Source: Misgurnus anguillicaudatus (Eukaryota > Chordata > Actinopteri > Cypriniformes > Cobitidae). Taken from it: DNA of 64,000 bases. The first letter of the stretch is position 1. Each line of letters starts with the position of its first letter. Both the position numbers and the translations under genes were made by a program. The stretch covers positions 8,436,501-8,500,500 of the forward strand of contig NW_027395283.1 of the NCBI RefSeq assembly GCF_027580225.2, given 5' to 3'. Below are positions 10,587-22,969 of this stretch, one piece after another. The notes under the pieces were generated by a model. That model was not told the DNA's origin and made no database searches. It saw nothing but the letters and a program-made list of their open reading frames with translations.

Positions 10587-10730
10587 TGTAGTGGCACATC
10601 CTCTTCGCTTTGTAGTGGCACATCCTCTTCGCTTTGTAGTGGCACATCCTCTTCGCTTTGTAGTGGCACATCCTCTTCGCTTTGTAGTGGCACATCCTCT
10701 TCGCTTTGTAGTGGCACATCCTCTTCGTGA
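10587..10730 (-). repeat. 24-bp tandem repeat (6 units) in the pol C-terminal tail
   Basis: Unit TGTAGTGGCACATCCTCTTC plus GCTT repeats every 24 bp from 10587; the last unit diverges at its end. Because 24 is a multiple of 3, it encodes an in-frame repeat (EEDVPLQS) on the - strand. It is an expandable acidic linker rather than a structural domain. Confidence 0.
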
Positions 10731-13700
10731 TGCTGTACATGCTGCTGAGGCTGGAAGGGCTCTGCCATTGGATTCAACAAACTCTGTTCCTGCTGCTCCT
10801 TCCTGTTATATCTCAGATGTCCCCGGTAAGTGCCACTGTATTCATCACTGGAAGTATCACTTTGTTCTGGCAGTTGTTGTTGCTGACGTCGTGGTCTGGC
10901 TCTTTCTTTTGGGGAGCTCAGGGAGTCTTTCTGTGACTGAAGAGGCTTGGTTGGCGGCTGTTCAAGGGGTAGGGAGTCACAGGGCAGCAAAAGATTTCTG
11001 TGCACAACTCTGTCTCTGCCTTTGCCATTCTCTGGACTGATCTCATACACAGGGCTGCCATCAGCTTTCCTCTCTTTCACCTTATAAACTTGGTCCTCCC
11101 AGTAAGACTGGATCTTTCCCGGGCCCCCTCTTGGGGTGAGGTTCCTGAGGAGAACTCTGTCGCCTGGGTGAAGGTCTCTTCCCTGTATCTTTCTATCATA
11201 GAAAGCTTTTCCTCGAGCAGCTCCCTTTGAGGCAGTTTTGGCTGCAATTTGATATGCTTCTTGCATCCTTTTTCTCCAGTGACTTACGTAGGCGTCATAG
11301 GTGTCATGGGACTCATCTTTTCCAAGACTGAATAACAGGTCTATAGGCAGGCGAGGGGAACGTCCAAAGATGAGGTAATATGGTGTGTATCCCGTGGCCT
11401 CATTCTTTGTGCAGTTGTACGCGTGGACAACTTTTGCCAGAGATTCTTTCCAGTCTTCCTTCTCCTTGTCCTCCAGGGTACGCAGCATTGACAACAGGGT
11501 GCGGTTGAACCGCTCCACCTGCCCATTACCCTGGGGGTGGTATGGTGTTGTGTGGGAGCCCTGGATGCCAGAGAGTTTCTTTAAGCTGGCCATCAATCTG
11601 TTTTCAAATTCTTTGCCCATATCGTGATGCAATCTGCTTGGGAAGCCGAACTTGAGTGCAAAGTCATTGAAGAGCTTGTCTGCTACAGTTTTCGCCGACT
11701 TATTCCTCGTTGCGTATGCTTGGGCAAACCTTGTGAAGTGGTCCATGACCACTAATATGTACTCGTATCCATGCTTGCATTTCTCCAAATGCAGGAAGTC
11801 TATCGAGACAAGCTGGAATGGGTAAGTGGTCTGGATCGGTACCAGTGGTGCACAGGTTTGCCTACTTGGCTTCTTCTTCTTAAGGCATTCACACACTCTT
11901 GTTACAAAATGTTCGACATCCTTACTCATCTCATCTCGAATCAAGTCAAGAGTCCTTTCCACACCCAAGTGGCCCATGTCCTGATGCAGCTCTTTGAAGA
12001 CCAGCGGATGGTAGGTTTTGGGAAGCAACAACTGTTCTCTTTGGGTGGTTCTACGGCGCAGAACACCATCTTGGCCCACATGAATCTTCTGCCACTGTTT
12101 CATGAGTATAGCAACCTCAGGTTTTTCAGCTTTCATCTCTGTTCTGCTTGGCCTCTGGTTCTGTGACTTGTACTTAAGTACTCTTGACAGGATTTCATCG
12201 TTTTCCTGAGCCTTGCGAATTTGATCCAGCGTGAGGGGTTGGCTGGTCTCACTGTCTGCCACCAGGCTCAAAGCACTGACCTGGATCAACCCAACACCCT
12301 GACTAGAGTTCCTTTTCTCTACAGTAATCCCCTCCAGGGATGCCCTGGTTACTTCTTGACTAGTCTCTGCCGTACAGCTGTGCATGTACTCTTCAATATC
12401 CAGCGGCATCCGTGACAATCCATCTGCATCGGAGTTGTTCTTGCCGGGGCGGTATCGTATTGTGAAGTTGTAATCAGCCAGCTCGGCTACCCATCTGTGT
12501 CCTGTGGCATTGAGTCTGGCAGTGGTTAGGACATATGTCAGCGGGTTGTTGTCCGTGTACACTATGAACGATGGAGCATGATACAAGTAGTCACGGAACC
12601 GTTCACAGATGGCCCACTTCAACGCCAAAAACTCAAGTTTTCCCGAGTGAAGATGGTACCTCTTCTCTGTTGGACTTAGGGTCCGGGAGCCATAAGCTAT
12701 CACTCTCATTTTCCCTTGCTGTCGCTGATACAACACCGCGCCCAGACCAATTTAAGATGCGTCACAGTGTAAAACAAAAGGCTGGGTGAAGTCTGGATAT
12801 CCAAGAACAGGGGGCTTCATCAGGGCATCAATTAGCTGATTTAACACCTCCTGGTGAGAGCTGGTCCACTGTACAGGCATGCGTGATGGTAAGTGACCTT
12901 TGTTCTTCTTCACTGCTTTCCTTGGCTTCTTCTCAGTTGAGTCTAATTGGTGATTTTCAGAGTTCTGTACAGTGAGTAGGTGGTACAACGGGTATGCCAC
13001 ATGGGAGAAGTTGGGGATGAAGGGTCTGTAATAGGAGAGGAACCCCAGCATTTGACGTACATCACCAATGGTGGTAGGTATCTTCTCTTTTAGAGCCATT
13101 ACTGGAGCCATCTCTGCAGGATCCATTGTGTAACCGTCTCCAGTCACCAACTTGCCCAGAAATCTCACACTTGACTTAAACAGTTCACATTTCTTAGGGG
13201 TCAACTTTACACCATGTTCCTTATATCGTTGGAGGACAAGACGGATATGTTCCAGATGATCCTCAAAGTTGCTACTGTGGACGAGGTTGTCATCCAGGTA
13301 TGGGAGGCAGATGGTGTCTCTTAGGCCAGCCAAACAGTGTTCCATGCTCCTTTGAAACTCGGCAGGTGCCGAACTAAGACCAAAGGGTATGCGAACCCAT
13401 TCATAGAGTCCCCAGGGTGTGATGAAAGCTGTAAGAGGGCGGCTCTCTTCATCCAGGACACCCTGGTGGTACGCTTTGCCCTGATCTAAGACTGAAAACC
13501 ACGATCTTCCACCAAGTGCATCCAACATATCCTGAATCCTCGGTATCGGATGGCGGTCGGGGACAGACTTGCGGTTAAGCTCTCTGAAGTCAACACAGAG
13601 GCGGAGGGTTCCGTCCTTCTTGCGGACACACACTACAGGCGATGAATAAGGGGATCGTGAAGGTGTGATCCACCCTTTACTCAACAGGTCTTGCAGGTAT

Positions 13701-14943
13701 TCTTTAACTTCATTGTGAAGAGGCTTTGGGATGGACATGTAGGTCTTTTGCACTGGGCTTGTATCATGGAGGGTGATGTGCATCTTGAGAGATGGTATAT
13801 AACCCACATCATCACTGTCATAAGCAAATGCCTCACATTCCTCTCGCAGAACTCTCCTTACCGCCTCTTGCTGTCCCTCTGAGAGATGGCAGAGATCCAC
13901 AGGTGGGTCCCATGAGGTAGGTCTATTTTGCTTGTTGTTTGGCTGTGGTGTGCAACTTGCCATGTTAGATTTGAGATGTATACTCTCCTTCATTTCAGAT
14001 GTTGATACCTTTCGTTTAGGCTGAATGGGGGCTGAATACACTGTTTTGACAGGTTCCAGGTGTCCAATTATCTGATGACGGTCCAGGTAGATGGTGTGGC
14101 TAGTTGTGTTGGTCACAGATAACGGTATGTATGGCACTCTTCTCTCTGGGATCTTCACCAGTACATCACTGTAGATCAGACCTTCTGGTTGAGGGTTGAG
14201 CAGGTCATGCGAAAAGAACATGTGTTGACCTCTGGCTCGTGAACTCACATGTGCCCTTAAGTAAACAGTGGTGACTTGGCTAGCTGGTAAGGAAACTCTA
14301 TTTTTACCAGTATGAACCACACCAGCCTCCGAATCGGTGTCATCATTTTGCACTAACTTAACTACACAATGAGCAGTTTTTACAGTTATGGCGAAGGCTT
14401 TACTCACTTGGTGTGCCAACTGTCTTTTTTCACATTTGGTTTTTCCTTCGTTTCTATTGATGAGCGCTTCAATGACGTTATAGCCGATTATGGGGTCACT
14501 GGCAACTGCTGGGTCGCTCGACACAAGTACTGGCACCTGTAGGTCATCCAATGTGATGGGGTCACTACCTAGTCTAAAGCGGACTTCAATCCAACCAATA
14601 TATGGGATGAGCGTGTCATTCGCAGCATAAACTGTCAGTGTCTCATCCTGCAACAACTCTGATATTGGCCTGACAACGGTGTGGGGAAGATGGCTCCTTC
14701 GCCAGGGGTCATTCACTATGCTGGACTGTGCTCCAGTATCCCACAAGGCTTTGACTGGGTGATCGTCGATAAAACAGTCCATCAAACATCTATTTCCTAC
14801 AAGGCTTACTAACTGAGGCTGTCGTTGTGAAGGTAGGTAATTGATCACAGTTCCAAATGTTGAGGCGTCTGATGCTTTTTCTTTAGTGGTCATTGGTGTT
14901 AACAGGGACGGTGACGGCTGCTCGTTTTGGGACGCTTCGCCTT

Positions 14944-14986
14944 GGACTACTAGTGGTCCCCCCTCAGTAGTCCCTGCCCATTTCCC
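14944..14986 (-). promoter_or_regulatory. -1 ribosomal frameshift signal (gag to pol) of Gypsy element 2
   Basis: On the - strand the heptamer GGGAAAT (14980-14986) has the X XXY YYZ form in the gag frame (G GGA AAT). After a 6-nt spacer comes a perfect 8-bp stem GGACTACT/AGTAGTCC (14966-14973 with 14944-14951) with a 14-nt loop. Slippage gives exactly the frame in which protease-RT continues. The gag stop TAG (14950-14952) lies within the 3' arm of the stem. All three parts are in the 82-bp overlap or just after it. Confidence 0.
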
Positions 14987-16308
14987 GATGTGATTCTGCA
15001 TCCACGAGAGAAGTGTCCTTCTTGGCCGCATTTGAAACAGTGTGAACAGTCCTCACCAGTTCCTTCATCCCTGCATTTTTTGCAGCCTTTTCCCCTTTGT
15101 CTTTGTCCATGAGGCCGTGGACTCGCTTCCATTGCGGCCAGAAACATTTGTTTCATCTTCTTGCGAAGTTCCTCCAAAATCTGCTGTGCATTCATGTTGT
15201 CTGGCTTAGTTTCGTTCCCTTTTACTGCTTTGATTGTCGTTGTTGAGTCTGACTCCTTAGGTTTAGAGTGGCTCTGGGTAGGTGTGGATTTAATTTGAGC
15301 GTCCAGCTGGAGCTCCTGCACCTTGGGAGTCTTACCCGCCGTGGACCTCTTCCGTTTCTCTTGTCTCTCACTTTCAACCTTTGCCGCTTCATCCACCCTC
15401 GCAATTAGTTCTTCATCTCGTATGTTCACATTGCTGAGGTAGGGTAAGATTTGGAACTTCACAGAATCACTAAGCAGTCCAGTCTCTATGGAGCGGAGAA
15501 ACTTGCGTTGGATTACAGCTTTGCTGTATTGCTCATCTGTATCTTCATCCGCTGTTTTCCATAACAGTTTCTCTCTAAGTTCTATTGCACGGAATACAAA
15601 GTTCAGAGCAGTTTCTTTGGGATCTTGGGAGATGTTAAGCAGCTGGTGATAGAGATCTGTGGAGCTATCTACCCTGAAGTGACCTTTAAGGATGGTAAGG
15701 AGTGTGCTGAGGGTTAGCCCCCGTTTAATCTCTAACATGTCCCTCAATGGCAGCCCTGGACTGACAGCTCTGATTACAGCTTCCACCACTTCAGTCTCTG
15801 TGTGCCCTTTTTCTAGCCCCATCTCAATCTGACGGACTAAACTGAGGTACGATAATTTATCTCTCTGACCGCTCTCTCCAATTTGTCCACAGATTTTAAA
15901 CTCCCTTCTTAATGTTACTTCAGACAGTGGGTGGGTTGGCACTGGTCGGCTTCTAGGTGAGAAATCTGCAGCTTCAATAAGAGGGATGTATGGCGCCGAA
16001 CATTTATCAGATCTCTTTTTCAGAGGTGGCTCTACTTATTGAGGTTCTCTGTCATCCTGACTGTTTTCTTTGGTTTGTCTCGTTATGAAACTTAGTAGGT
16101 TGTCGCAGTACTCACGGACTACATCACTTTCGTTACCTTCCTCAATTTCGTCCAGTGCACTTTCCGCCATTTTGATGAGCGCCCTCCGTGGTTTGCTGTG
16201 GGACTCTTCGCTGTCCAGGCCTTTACATTTCAGTTGCCTGCAGACATCCATGAGAGCCTCCCCCCCTTGCTGCCACAGAGTTTCACTCACTTTATCACGC
16301 GGGTCCAT
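14950..16308 (-). pseudogene. Gypsy element 2 gag with CCHC zinc knuckle, one internal stop
   Basis: ATG at 16308 opens a 90-codon segment ending at TAA 16036-16038. The same frame then continues open to TAG at 14950, with ATG 15942 only a secondary start. The whole is therefore best read as one gag of about 450 codons with a single nonsense codon. The C-terminus has the zinc knuckle CFKCGQEGHFSRGC (14998-15039), the nucleic-acid-binding motif of nucleocapsid. If the TAA is genuine in the family, the first segment would be a separate small protein; I consider mutation more likely. Confidence 0.
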
Positions 16309-16383
16309 CTCACTGCGCTTTGCTGAAGGCTCGACTCGTTAAGAGGGAGGGAAGTTGATGGTATTGGTCACTCTATCGCCCCC

Positions 16384-16400
16384 TCCTGGCTGGCTCGCCA
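16384..16400 (-). promoter_or_regulatory. Primer binding site of Gypsy element 2
   Basis: On the - strand TGGCGAGCCAGCCAGGA begins 5 nt inside the 5' LTR, the same spacing as in Gypsy element 1. It starts with TGG as expected for a tRNA 3' end; I cannot assign the tRNA. Confidence 0.
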
Positions 16401-16405
16401 AAATA

Positions 16406-17841
16406 TGTTACACTTTTAAGAACGAAGCGGAGTCCATTCCAATGCAACACATTTAATTCTGTAAAAGTACAGGAAAAAACACATTTTATAAGGAGCACTC
16501 CCCGTCTCACGTGTACTGAAGCTCATGCACTGATACTAACACACTGCTTCTATGAGCCTCATTGAGTGATTCAGTATATCATATAAAACAATAACATGTC
16601 ACATAGTGCAAACACCTGAAAATATACATAGCACCAAACACATTACCTCTTATGTCATAGTCAGTTCACTTCACATCACATAGTACATGTGCTCACTCAT
16701 TATAATAATTATTGCTACTGTATAAAACTAAACACTCTGCCCTCACAATCATAATGCCAATATGTAAGGTTATTATAACAAAACCTCTTTAAAGACTCAC
16801 AAGAACGCTCTAAACACAAAAACAGGTGAGTAATACATAAATTCCATAGTCATAGCCATGACCGCTGCACTTTGTATGCATTTTACTCCAGTATTGTTAA
16901 CTATTTGTATTCATTTTTATGTATTCAGTTATATTTATATATTTTTAAATCACAGTGTAATTGTTATTCCATGTTTAAATCCCTTTTTGTAATCCTCTAA
17001 AGATAACTCAAATAATCTGACATTCAAATGAACAATTTAAATGTACTGAACCTCATATGCTGTTTTTTAACATGACAATCTCAATCAATGTACCATATTA
17101 AAGCATTGTAACCACAAAGTCTAGCTGTGATTCTGTGAAATGCCCTTTTAAACTGAAAATATGAAGGAATATTGCTGCTCAATGTTTTAATGTGTTCACA
17201 TGCAATCACAGGCCTGTTAACAGCCCTGCTTTTAACCCAACACAACACTAATCCATGTTCATCCACATCTATTTAACATCAATTCCCTTGTTTACCAGTC
17301 TCATCTCAGATAAATATATCCATTAACACTTATTTCGTGTATTTTAAGCACTACTTATTCATCTTTACATGCTAAAAGTTACAAACTTTCCCTTAACACT
17401 GTCATCCGCCATTTTAGATGCAGCACTCTTAATCAAGGCCAAACTTTATACATTTTCATGCCCCCGGCTTAAAACTACCAATGTTTCACATCACCATATT
17501 GTTTAGCATTAGCAGATTAATGTTTTTGTCAGCTTACCTGTAAAAATACAGGAAAAAACACATTTAATAAGGAGCACTCCCCGTCTCACGTGTACTGAAG
17601 CTCATGCACTGATACTAACACACTGCTTCTATGAGCCTCATTGAGTGATTCAGTCATGTGTCTGTGAGAGCGCCCCCTGCTGACAAGCCTGAGTTCAGCA
17701 AGAGCAACTACATTTAGAACAGTGCAAAATCACCATACAGCATGTCACAAACCTGAAACTGTTCACACACAGAGATAACAAGTTTAAAATTTAAAGAGGG
17801 GGGCAATAAGAACCTGCCTAATTTAAACACTCAGGGCTACA
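16406..17841 (-). repeat. 5' LTR of Gypsy element 2 (uninterrupted)
   Basis: 1436 bp, TGTTACA...GCTACA. It serves as the empty-site reference that defines the insertion in the other LTR. Confidence 0.
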
Positions 17842-18246
17842 ATAATCCTGTATTTTGTCAAAGAGATGAGAAATTATTCTTCATTATCAGACATATTCAT
17901 GCAAAGAGACACATAAAATGTACAGTTTTTGTATTAAAATCTCTCCACTTGCTGTAATTGTTTACATTGAAATGTATAAATATGCTGCTATAACTGGCTA
18001 TAGCCAGCAGATATCCTCAACACCCACAGTGCCATTTCGAATGTGCGTTCACTTTAGATTCAAGTAGATTTGATTGGCTGTCATTGGTTTATTGTTCATC
18101 GGTTAGAAAAAAATCGCTCCGCAAGTGATCACAACGATACTTTTACTTGTATCTTTATCGTTATAGTTGTGGTGTGAACTCCACTATTCTCTTTAAAATC
18201 AAAAGATTTTTAAAACTATATTTTTTATAGTTATAATGGGAACCGC
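17842..18246 (+). other. NLR intron segment
   Basis: Noncoding. The first 100 bp resemble the sequence after the first repeat exon (around 1150-1240), marking the ancestral intron. The rest is AT-rich with no recognised element ends. TSD AACCGC occupies 18241-18246. Confidence 0.
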
Positions 18247-18420
18247 TATGGAAGTAAAACAGTGCCGTTGGACTTTGAATTCTAATTCTTAGCACTGAAT
18301 TTTTTTACATCGAATTTTTAACACTGAATTTTATTTTGCATCTAAATCAGACTTTGAATTTTAAAAGCCATCGAATTTCTAGCACTGTTTTTTTGCCTAT
18401 GACATTTTTTTCAATGTTTT

Positions 18421-18610
18421 AAAAAAAATTCAGTGAGAAAAAAAATTCAATGTCTAAAAAAATTCAGTGTAAAAAAATTCAATGTCTCAAAAGATTCAGT
18501 GTAGAAACATTCAATGTTTCAAAAGATTCGGTGTAAAAAATTCAATGTCTCAGAAAATTCAGTGCAAAATAATTCAACGTCTCAAAAAATTCAGTGTAAA
18601 AATATTCAGA
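18421..18610. repeat. Subterminal ATTCARTGT repeat array in the long inverted repeat
   Basis: Alternating ATTCAATGTCT and ATTCAGTGTAAAA motifs recur every 15-30 bp, and the mirror copy lies at 22565-22750. Such arrays near element ends are candidate transposase-binding sites (inference). Confidence 0.
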
Positions 18611-21218
18611 GTCAACATCCGGGGAAGCAAGGAGAAGCAATCGATCCCTGTATCAAATCATTCAACATTCAGCCAATCATTTACGCTCCATTGGTCATGT
18701 GACGCTGAAACGGGAAGTCGGTGAAGTTCAGGCAAAGGGTTTATTTGCATTAACATAGTACGAAATCTCACATTTTTCACATCTGGCAGATCGTATCATC
18801 AGTATATCAGGACACTGCCCGTTTACATTTATCAGCATCAAAGTGGCTTCTGTATCTGGATGTGTGATCGATCCCGTGCGGGGAGACGCGCTGGATGAAT
18901 AGCTGTCAATCACAAATGGCTACAACTGGCTTTAACCATATGCAGAGTCGTATAATAATAGAGTTACGAAACGCTTTGATCTCGCCGCCGCGCGGTCACG
19001 TGATTCATGTAACGTTCTACAGTTCCAAACCAAGCAGGGTTGTCAATCTGTTTGCATAGGTTTTCAGCTATTTTAGGTAAATATTAGCTTGGAATGTGAA
19101 TTGATCACTATACTTACTATGTTTATAACGTTTTTTTTTTTACTAGGGAGTGATGGAAATACAGTAAATCAGTTAATAAAGATAAACAGTGAATGGTGAC
19201 TCAAAGATAACTGTGGTTATCTATACCAACTAAAGCAACACAGTTTATCTTTTATTTTTGTAGCAAAAATATGGCTATATAAATGGCTATCAATCTGCTA
19301 AAAACATAATTCCTACACTTTTACTATATTAAAATCACAAAAAAGATCGCCAACGCGGTTATTTGTAACAGTGAAGCATAACAGAGACACACTAAATTCA
19401 TATTTAATTGTATTTATAGTACACATTAAATTTTAATATAATTATACATGATTTTCGAGGATACATCACTCGTATTACTTAACAAACACAATGAAACACA
19501 TAGCAGCATTGTGAAGCAGTGTGACTTTCTTATAAGGCATTTAGCTTGTCGCTGTTGCCCCCTAGTGTTACTCGTAATATATAAAAAAGATAAGTATAAA
19601 GTAGATGGCCACCAGTAATAAAATATTAAACCATTAAATCTATATTATTCACACATTATACACAACTCGTTAAAATATACAATTTTTACTAGTTATTATT
19701 TTATGTAAAGCCCTGTGTTCTTAATTTCTTAATTATATGTAGTATGAGATTTTTAATGTGTGAATTAATAGAAATTCCAAGACATTTTCCCGCAATCTTT
19801 TTAACACTAGGGTCAGTAAAATGTTCTATGATTTGTGGTTAATAATCAGTTCAATGATTGGTTAAAGCCTACGCGACTGCCGCGAAAAGATAAAGGGCGT
19901 ATTCCAATAGAATATTATTATCCCTATTCCCTTCGAAGATCAGAACACACTTGATGTATAAACTCTAGAGAAAGTTGCACAATTGTCTCATAGTGTGGTC
20001 AATTCAAATACACTTGGCGAATAGAGCAATGAAATACGCACATCAGTTTCTCTTTATTTGGATAGACTGTGTGACATCCCCTTCCTGAAGTGCCCTTCAA
20101 GGGCGCTAACGCCATTTGGAATTCACCCCGCTTTCAGCATGAATTTGACTGCCACGTCCCATCTCAAAGGCCGATAAAACAGCTGGAGTACTAATAAAAA
20201 CATCAGTAAATTAATAGGTTTCAGCAATTCTTCTGAAGAAATGTTACCATATCTTTCTCTGGCAAAATAATCTGTCTTCAAAGCAAGTGTATTGCGGATT
20301 CACGCGCTTCTGATCTCATTTTCCAAATTGTTCTTTTAAGTCATAATGTAAAAATAACACGGAGATTTAGGTTCTTACATAGATGTGTTGTATTTGTATT
20401 ATTATGGAAATGCAGGTAAGGATTTTTTCACCTTCTGAATTAAACAAACCGCATATTTTATAGGAAATAGCCTATATTTGTACTAGATTACTTTTGCTTT
20501 TAAAGTCAGATTATTAAATATTTCCATTTCTTGAATTTAATAGTTTTTTAAATGTTTCTTTATTATTATTATGAACGAAAAACTTAAAACCAATAAAATA
20601 GTTCAATGACAAACTCGCTAAACAGCTTGTTTATTAATAAAACTAATTCGACGGATGGTATCTGCGTTCTAACACAAATAAATGAAAGACATATTTTTCC
20701 ATTACTACGAATGCTTAGTATTTGTTTATTATTATTTTTTATTAAAACAGAACAACAACAAATTACTAAAATGACTCGCTTATATTAGGAGAAGGTTTAA
20801 CAAAAACGAATAAATGGAAAACATTTTACCTGCCTTATTACATAAATACATCTAAAGATCCTTAGATTTAAAAAAAGCAAACCAATCATTTGTTTAATTT
20901 AATCAATATAAAACTACAACAATATAAACCATGGACAAACTCGCAAAAGTTAGATAATGAAATGCAATTTAAATCCTATGTATTCTATAAATTCATATTT
21001 GTGGAGCAATGCTAGCTAAGCTTGAAAGTCTTGAAATAAATCGATATGCAAAAGCATTTTAACACTGCTTGTATTTTTAAGTTATTCAGGGACATGTTTA
21101 TTATGTTCCAACTCTTCCTGTAGAGATTAATAATTAGTAGCAGAATTTAATGAATGTTTTAATGTTTGAGTTTCCATGGCGACATATCAAGGGTCATTAC
21201 GTGAATGTTGCGCTTGTC

Positions 21219-21718
21219 ACCCAGTCTCCTGAAACTGCGTATAAATAGCACTAACTTTGGCGTGCATATGATACGCAAGTCCTTCCCATTCACTTAAACG
21301 GGGCATCTTTTTTGTCGTTTTATTTATTGGTTTCTGAATTAATTTTTTTGCTATTTTTTACCATTTTCGCTTGGGTTTAGGGTTAGAACAATTTTTTATA
21401 TATATAAAAATGACATCCTAACCCAAATCCCAACTCTAACACCAACTCCAAGCGACCATGGCTTAAATATGGACAAAATTACATTGAGAAACCTGTATAT
21501 TAAATAACCTCATTAAGCAAATCTAAAATCTAACCCTAAACCCAAGCGAAAATGGTTTAAAAAACAGAAAAAATTTGAGAAACCAATAAATAAAATGACA
21601 AAAAAAGATGCCCCGGTTAAGTGAATGGGAATGACTTGCGTATCATATGCACGCCAAAGTGGAATTTGCACGAGTTTTACACTTCGTGTTATTTATACGC
21701 AACCTCAGGAGACTGGGT
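21219..21718. repeat. 500-bp foldback nested in the long-TIR element
   Basis: ACCCAGTCTCCTGA...GCGTATAAATA on the left is matched by its inverse at 21690-21718. The arms also share GGCGTGCATATGATACGCAAGT and TTTTATTTATTGGTTTCT. No clear target duplication was found. The arms diverge by indels. Confidence 0.
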
Positions 21719-22969
21719 TAAACACGTACAAACCATAATAACATTGGCCAAATACATTTGTTCAGTGTTGGTTATGCAAAGTAAATGTGTTTGTAAATTA
21801 CATTACTTCACTTCTTACGCACTAGACTAGAGGGAGACATGAACAGGAAATTTAGGAAATTGTTAGCTCTTTTATTTAAATCATATTAAACTTATCAGGA
21901 AACATAGGTAACAACAGTTTATGGGTGATATAGAAATATGTAAGTGAACAAAGTAGGCTACAGAACAAAAACGTATAAGTTCAGACAGAGCCTAAAGCCC
22001 GTTATTAAGGCAGACTAAAACATTGGATTTTGTTGTTAATAAAAAGCATGTGGGTGAAAGTCAAGTTCAGCTAAAGTCTGCGGTGCGGACGCTGCAGATA
22101 AACAAAGATAAAACCTTTAAAGCTTAAAATATAAAGCTTAGGTTGTTGGGGTTGCTAGTTATTTTCTGCTGTTTGCTTCTCAGTAGAACTGTACAATACG
22201 GGAGTGCGGTTACCGCGACAACCCTAAATCATATGGTTAAAGCCAGTTGTAGCCATTTGTGATTGACAGCTATTCATCCAGCGCGTCTCCCCGCACGGGA
22301 TCGATCACACATCCAGATACAGAAGCCACTTTGATGCTGATAAATGTAAACGGGCAGTGTCCTGATATACTGATGATACGATCTGCCAGATGTGAAAAAT
22401 GTGAGATTTCCTACTATGTTAATGCAAATAAACCCTTTGCCTGAACTTCACCGACTTCCCGTTTCAGCGTCACATGACCAATGGAGCGTAAATGATTGGC
22501 TGAATGTTGAATGATTTGATACAGGGATCGATTGCTTCTCCTTGCTTCCCCGGATGTTGACTCTGAATATTTTTACACTGAATTTTTTGAGACGTTGAAT
22601 TATTTTGCACTGAATTTTCTGAGACATTGAATTTTTTACACCGAATCTTTTGAAACATTGAATGTTTCTACACTGAATCTTTTGAGACATTGAATTTTTT
22701 TACACTGAATTTTTTTAGACATTGAATTTTTTTTCTCACCGAATTTTTTTTAAAACATTGAAAAAAATGTCATAGGCAAAAAAACAGTGCTAGAAATTCG
22801 ATGGCTTTTAAAATTCAAAGTCTGATTTAGATGCAAAATAAAATTCAGTGTTAAAAATTCGATGTAAAAAAATTCAGTGCTAAGAATTAGAATTCAAAAT
22901 CCAACGGCACTGTTTTACTTCCATAAACCGCCCTTTAAGTGATTCTTCATTTTCATTCTTACAATCCAG

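Larger units (their letters stand above)
10337..14986 (-). pseudogene. Gypsy element 2 pol (protease-RT-RNaseH-integrase), -1 frame, one internal stop
   Basis: Pol is read in the -1 frame relative to gag (open from 15031, used from the slippery site). In order: a protease with DTGAQSS, RT with the fingers KKDGTLRLCVDF and YLDD at 13289-13300, RNase H starting at HCDAS and a TAA at 12752-12754 directly after it (a glutamine codon is expected, CAA to TAA). The same frame then continues open to 10337. The integrase has a zinc finger, a DDE core where the second Asp lies in HHDMGKEF rather than the usual DxG context, and VERFNRTL. A long Gln/Glu-rich tail after integrase carries six 8-residue repeats. 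Confidence 0.
7564..17841 (-). mobile_element. Ty3/Gypsy LTR retrotransposon 2, full-length, antisense to the NLR gene
   Basis: LTRs at 7564-10283 (interrupted by a 1280-bp TTAA element plus its TSD) and 16406-17841. Without the insertion both are 1436 bp and differ at only about 4-6 positions by eye. Flanked by the 4-bp duplication ATAA (7560-7563, 17842-17845). The - strand internal region has primer binding site, gag with zinc knuckle, protease, RT, RNase H and integrase in Gypsy order. Gag and pol overlap by 82 bp in different frames with a -1 frameshift signal. Two stop codons (16036, 12752) interrupt the frames. No env ORF follows integrase. Confidence 0.
18247..22925. mobile_element. 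DNA transposon with 696-bp terminal inverted repeats
   Basis: Ends TATGGAAGTAAAACAG (left) and its complement (right). Inverted repeats of about 696 bp (18247-18942 and 22230-22925) are nearly identical, as shown by identical 80- and 61-codon ORFs in opposite orientation. The flanking hexamer AACCGC occurs at 18241-18246 and 22926-22931. A 6-bp duplication fits IS3EU or Dada-type elements, but the superfamily is unresolved. The 3.3-kb centre has no transposase, only AT-rich DNA and a nested foldback at 21219-21718, so the copy is non-autonomous. Its right end is 44 bp from the next NLR exon. Confidence 0.

Noticed and set aside
18482..18724. 80-codon ORF repeated on the other strand at 22448-22690
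   Set aside because: Low-complexity translation of the ATTCARTGT array; identity comes from the inverted repeat.
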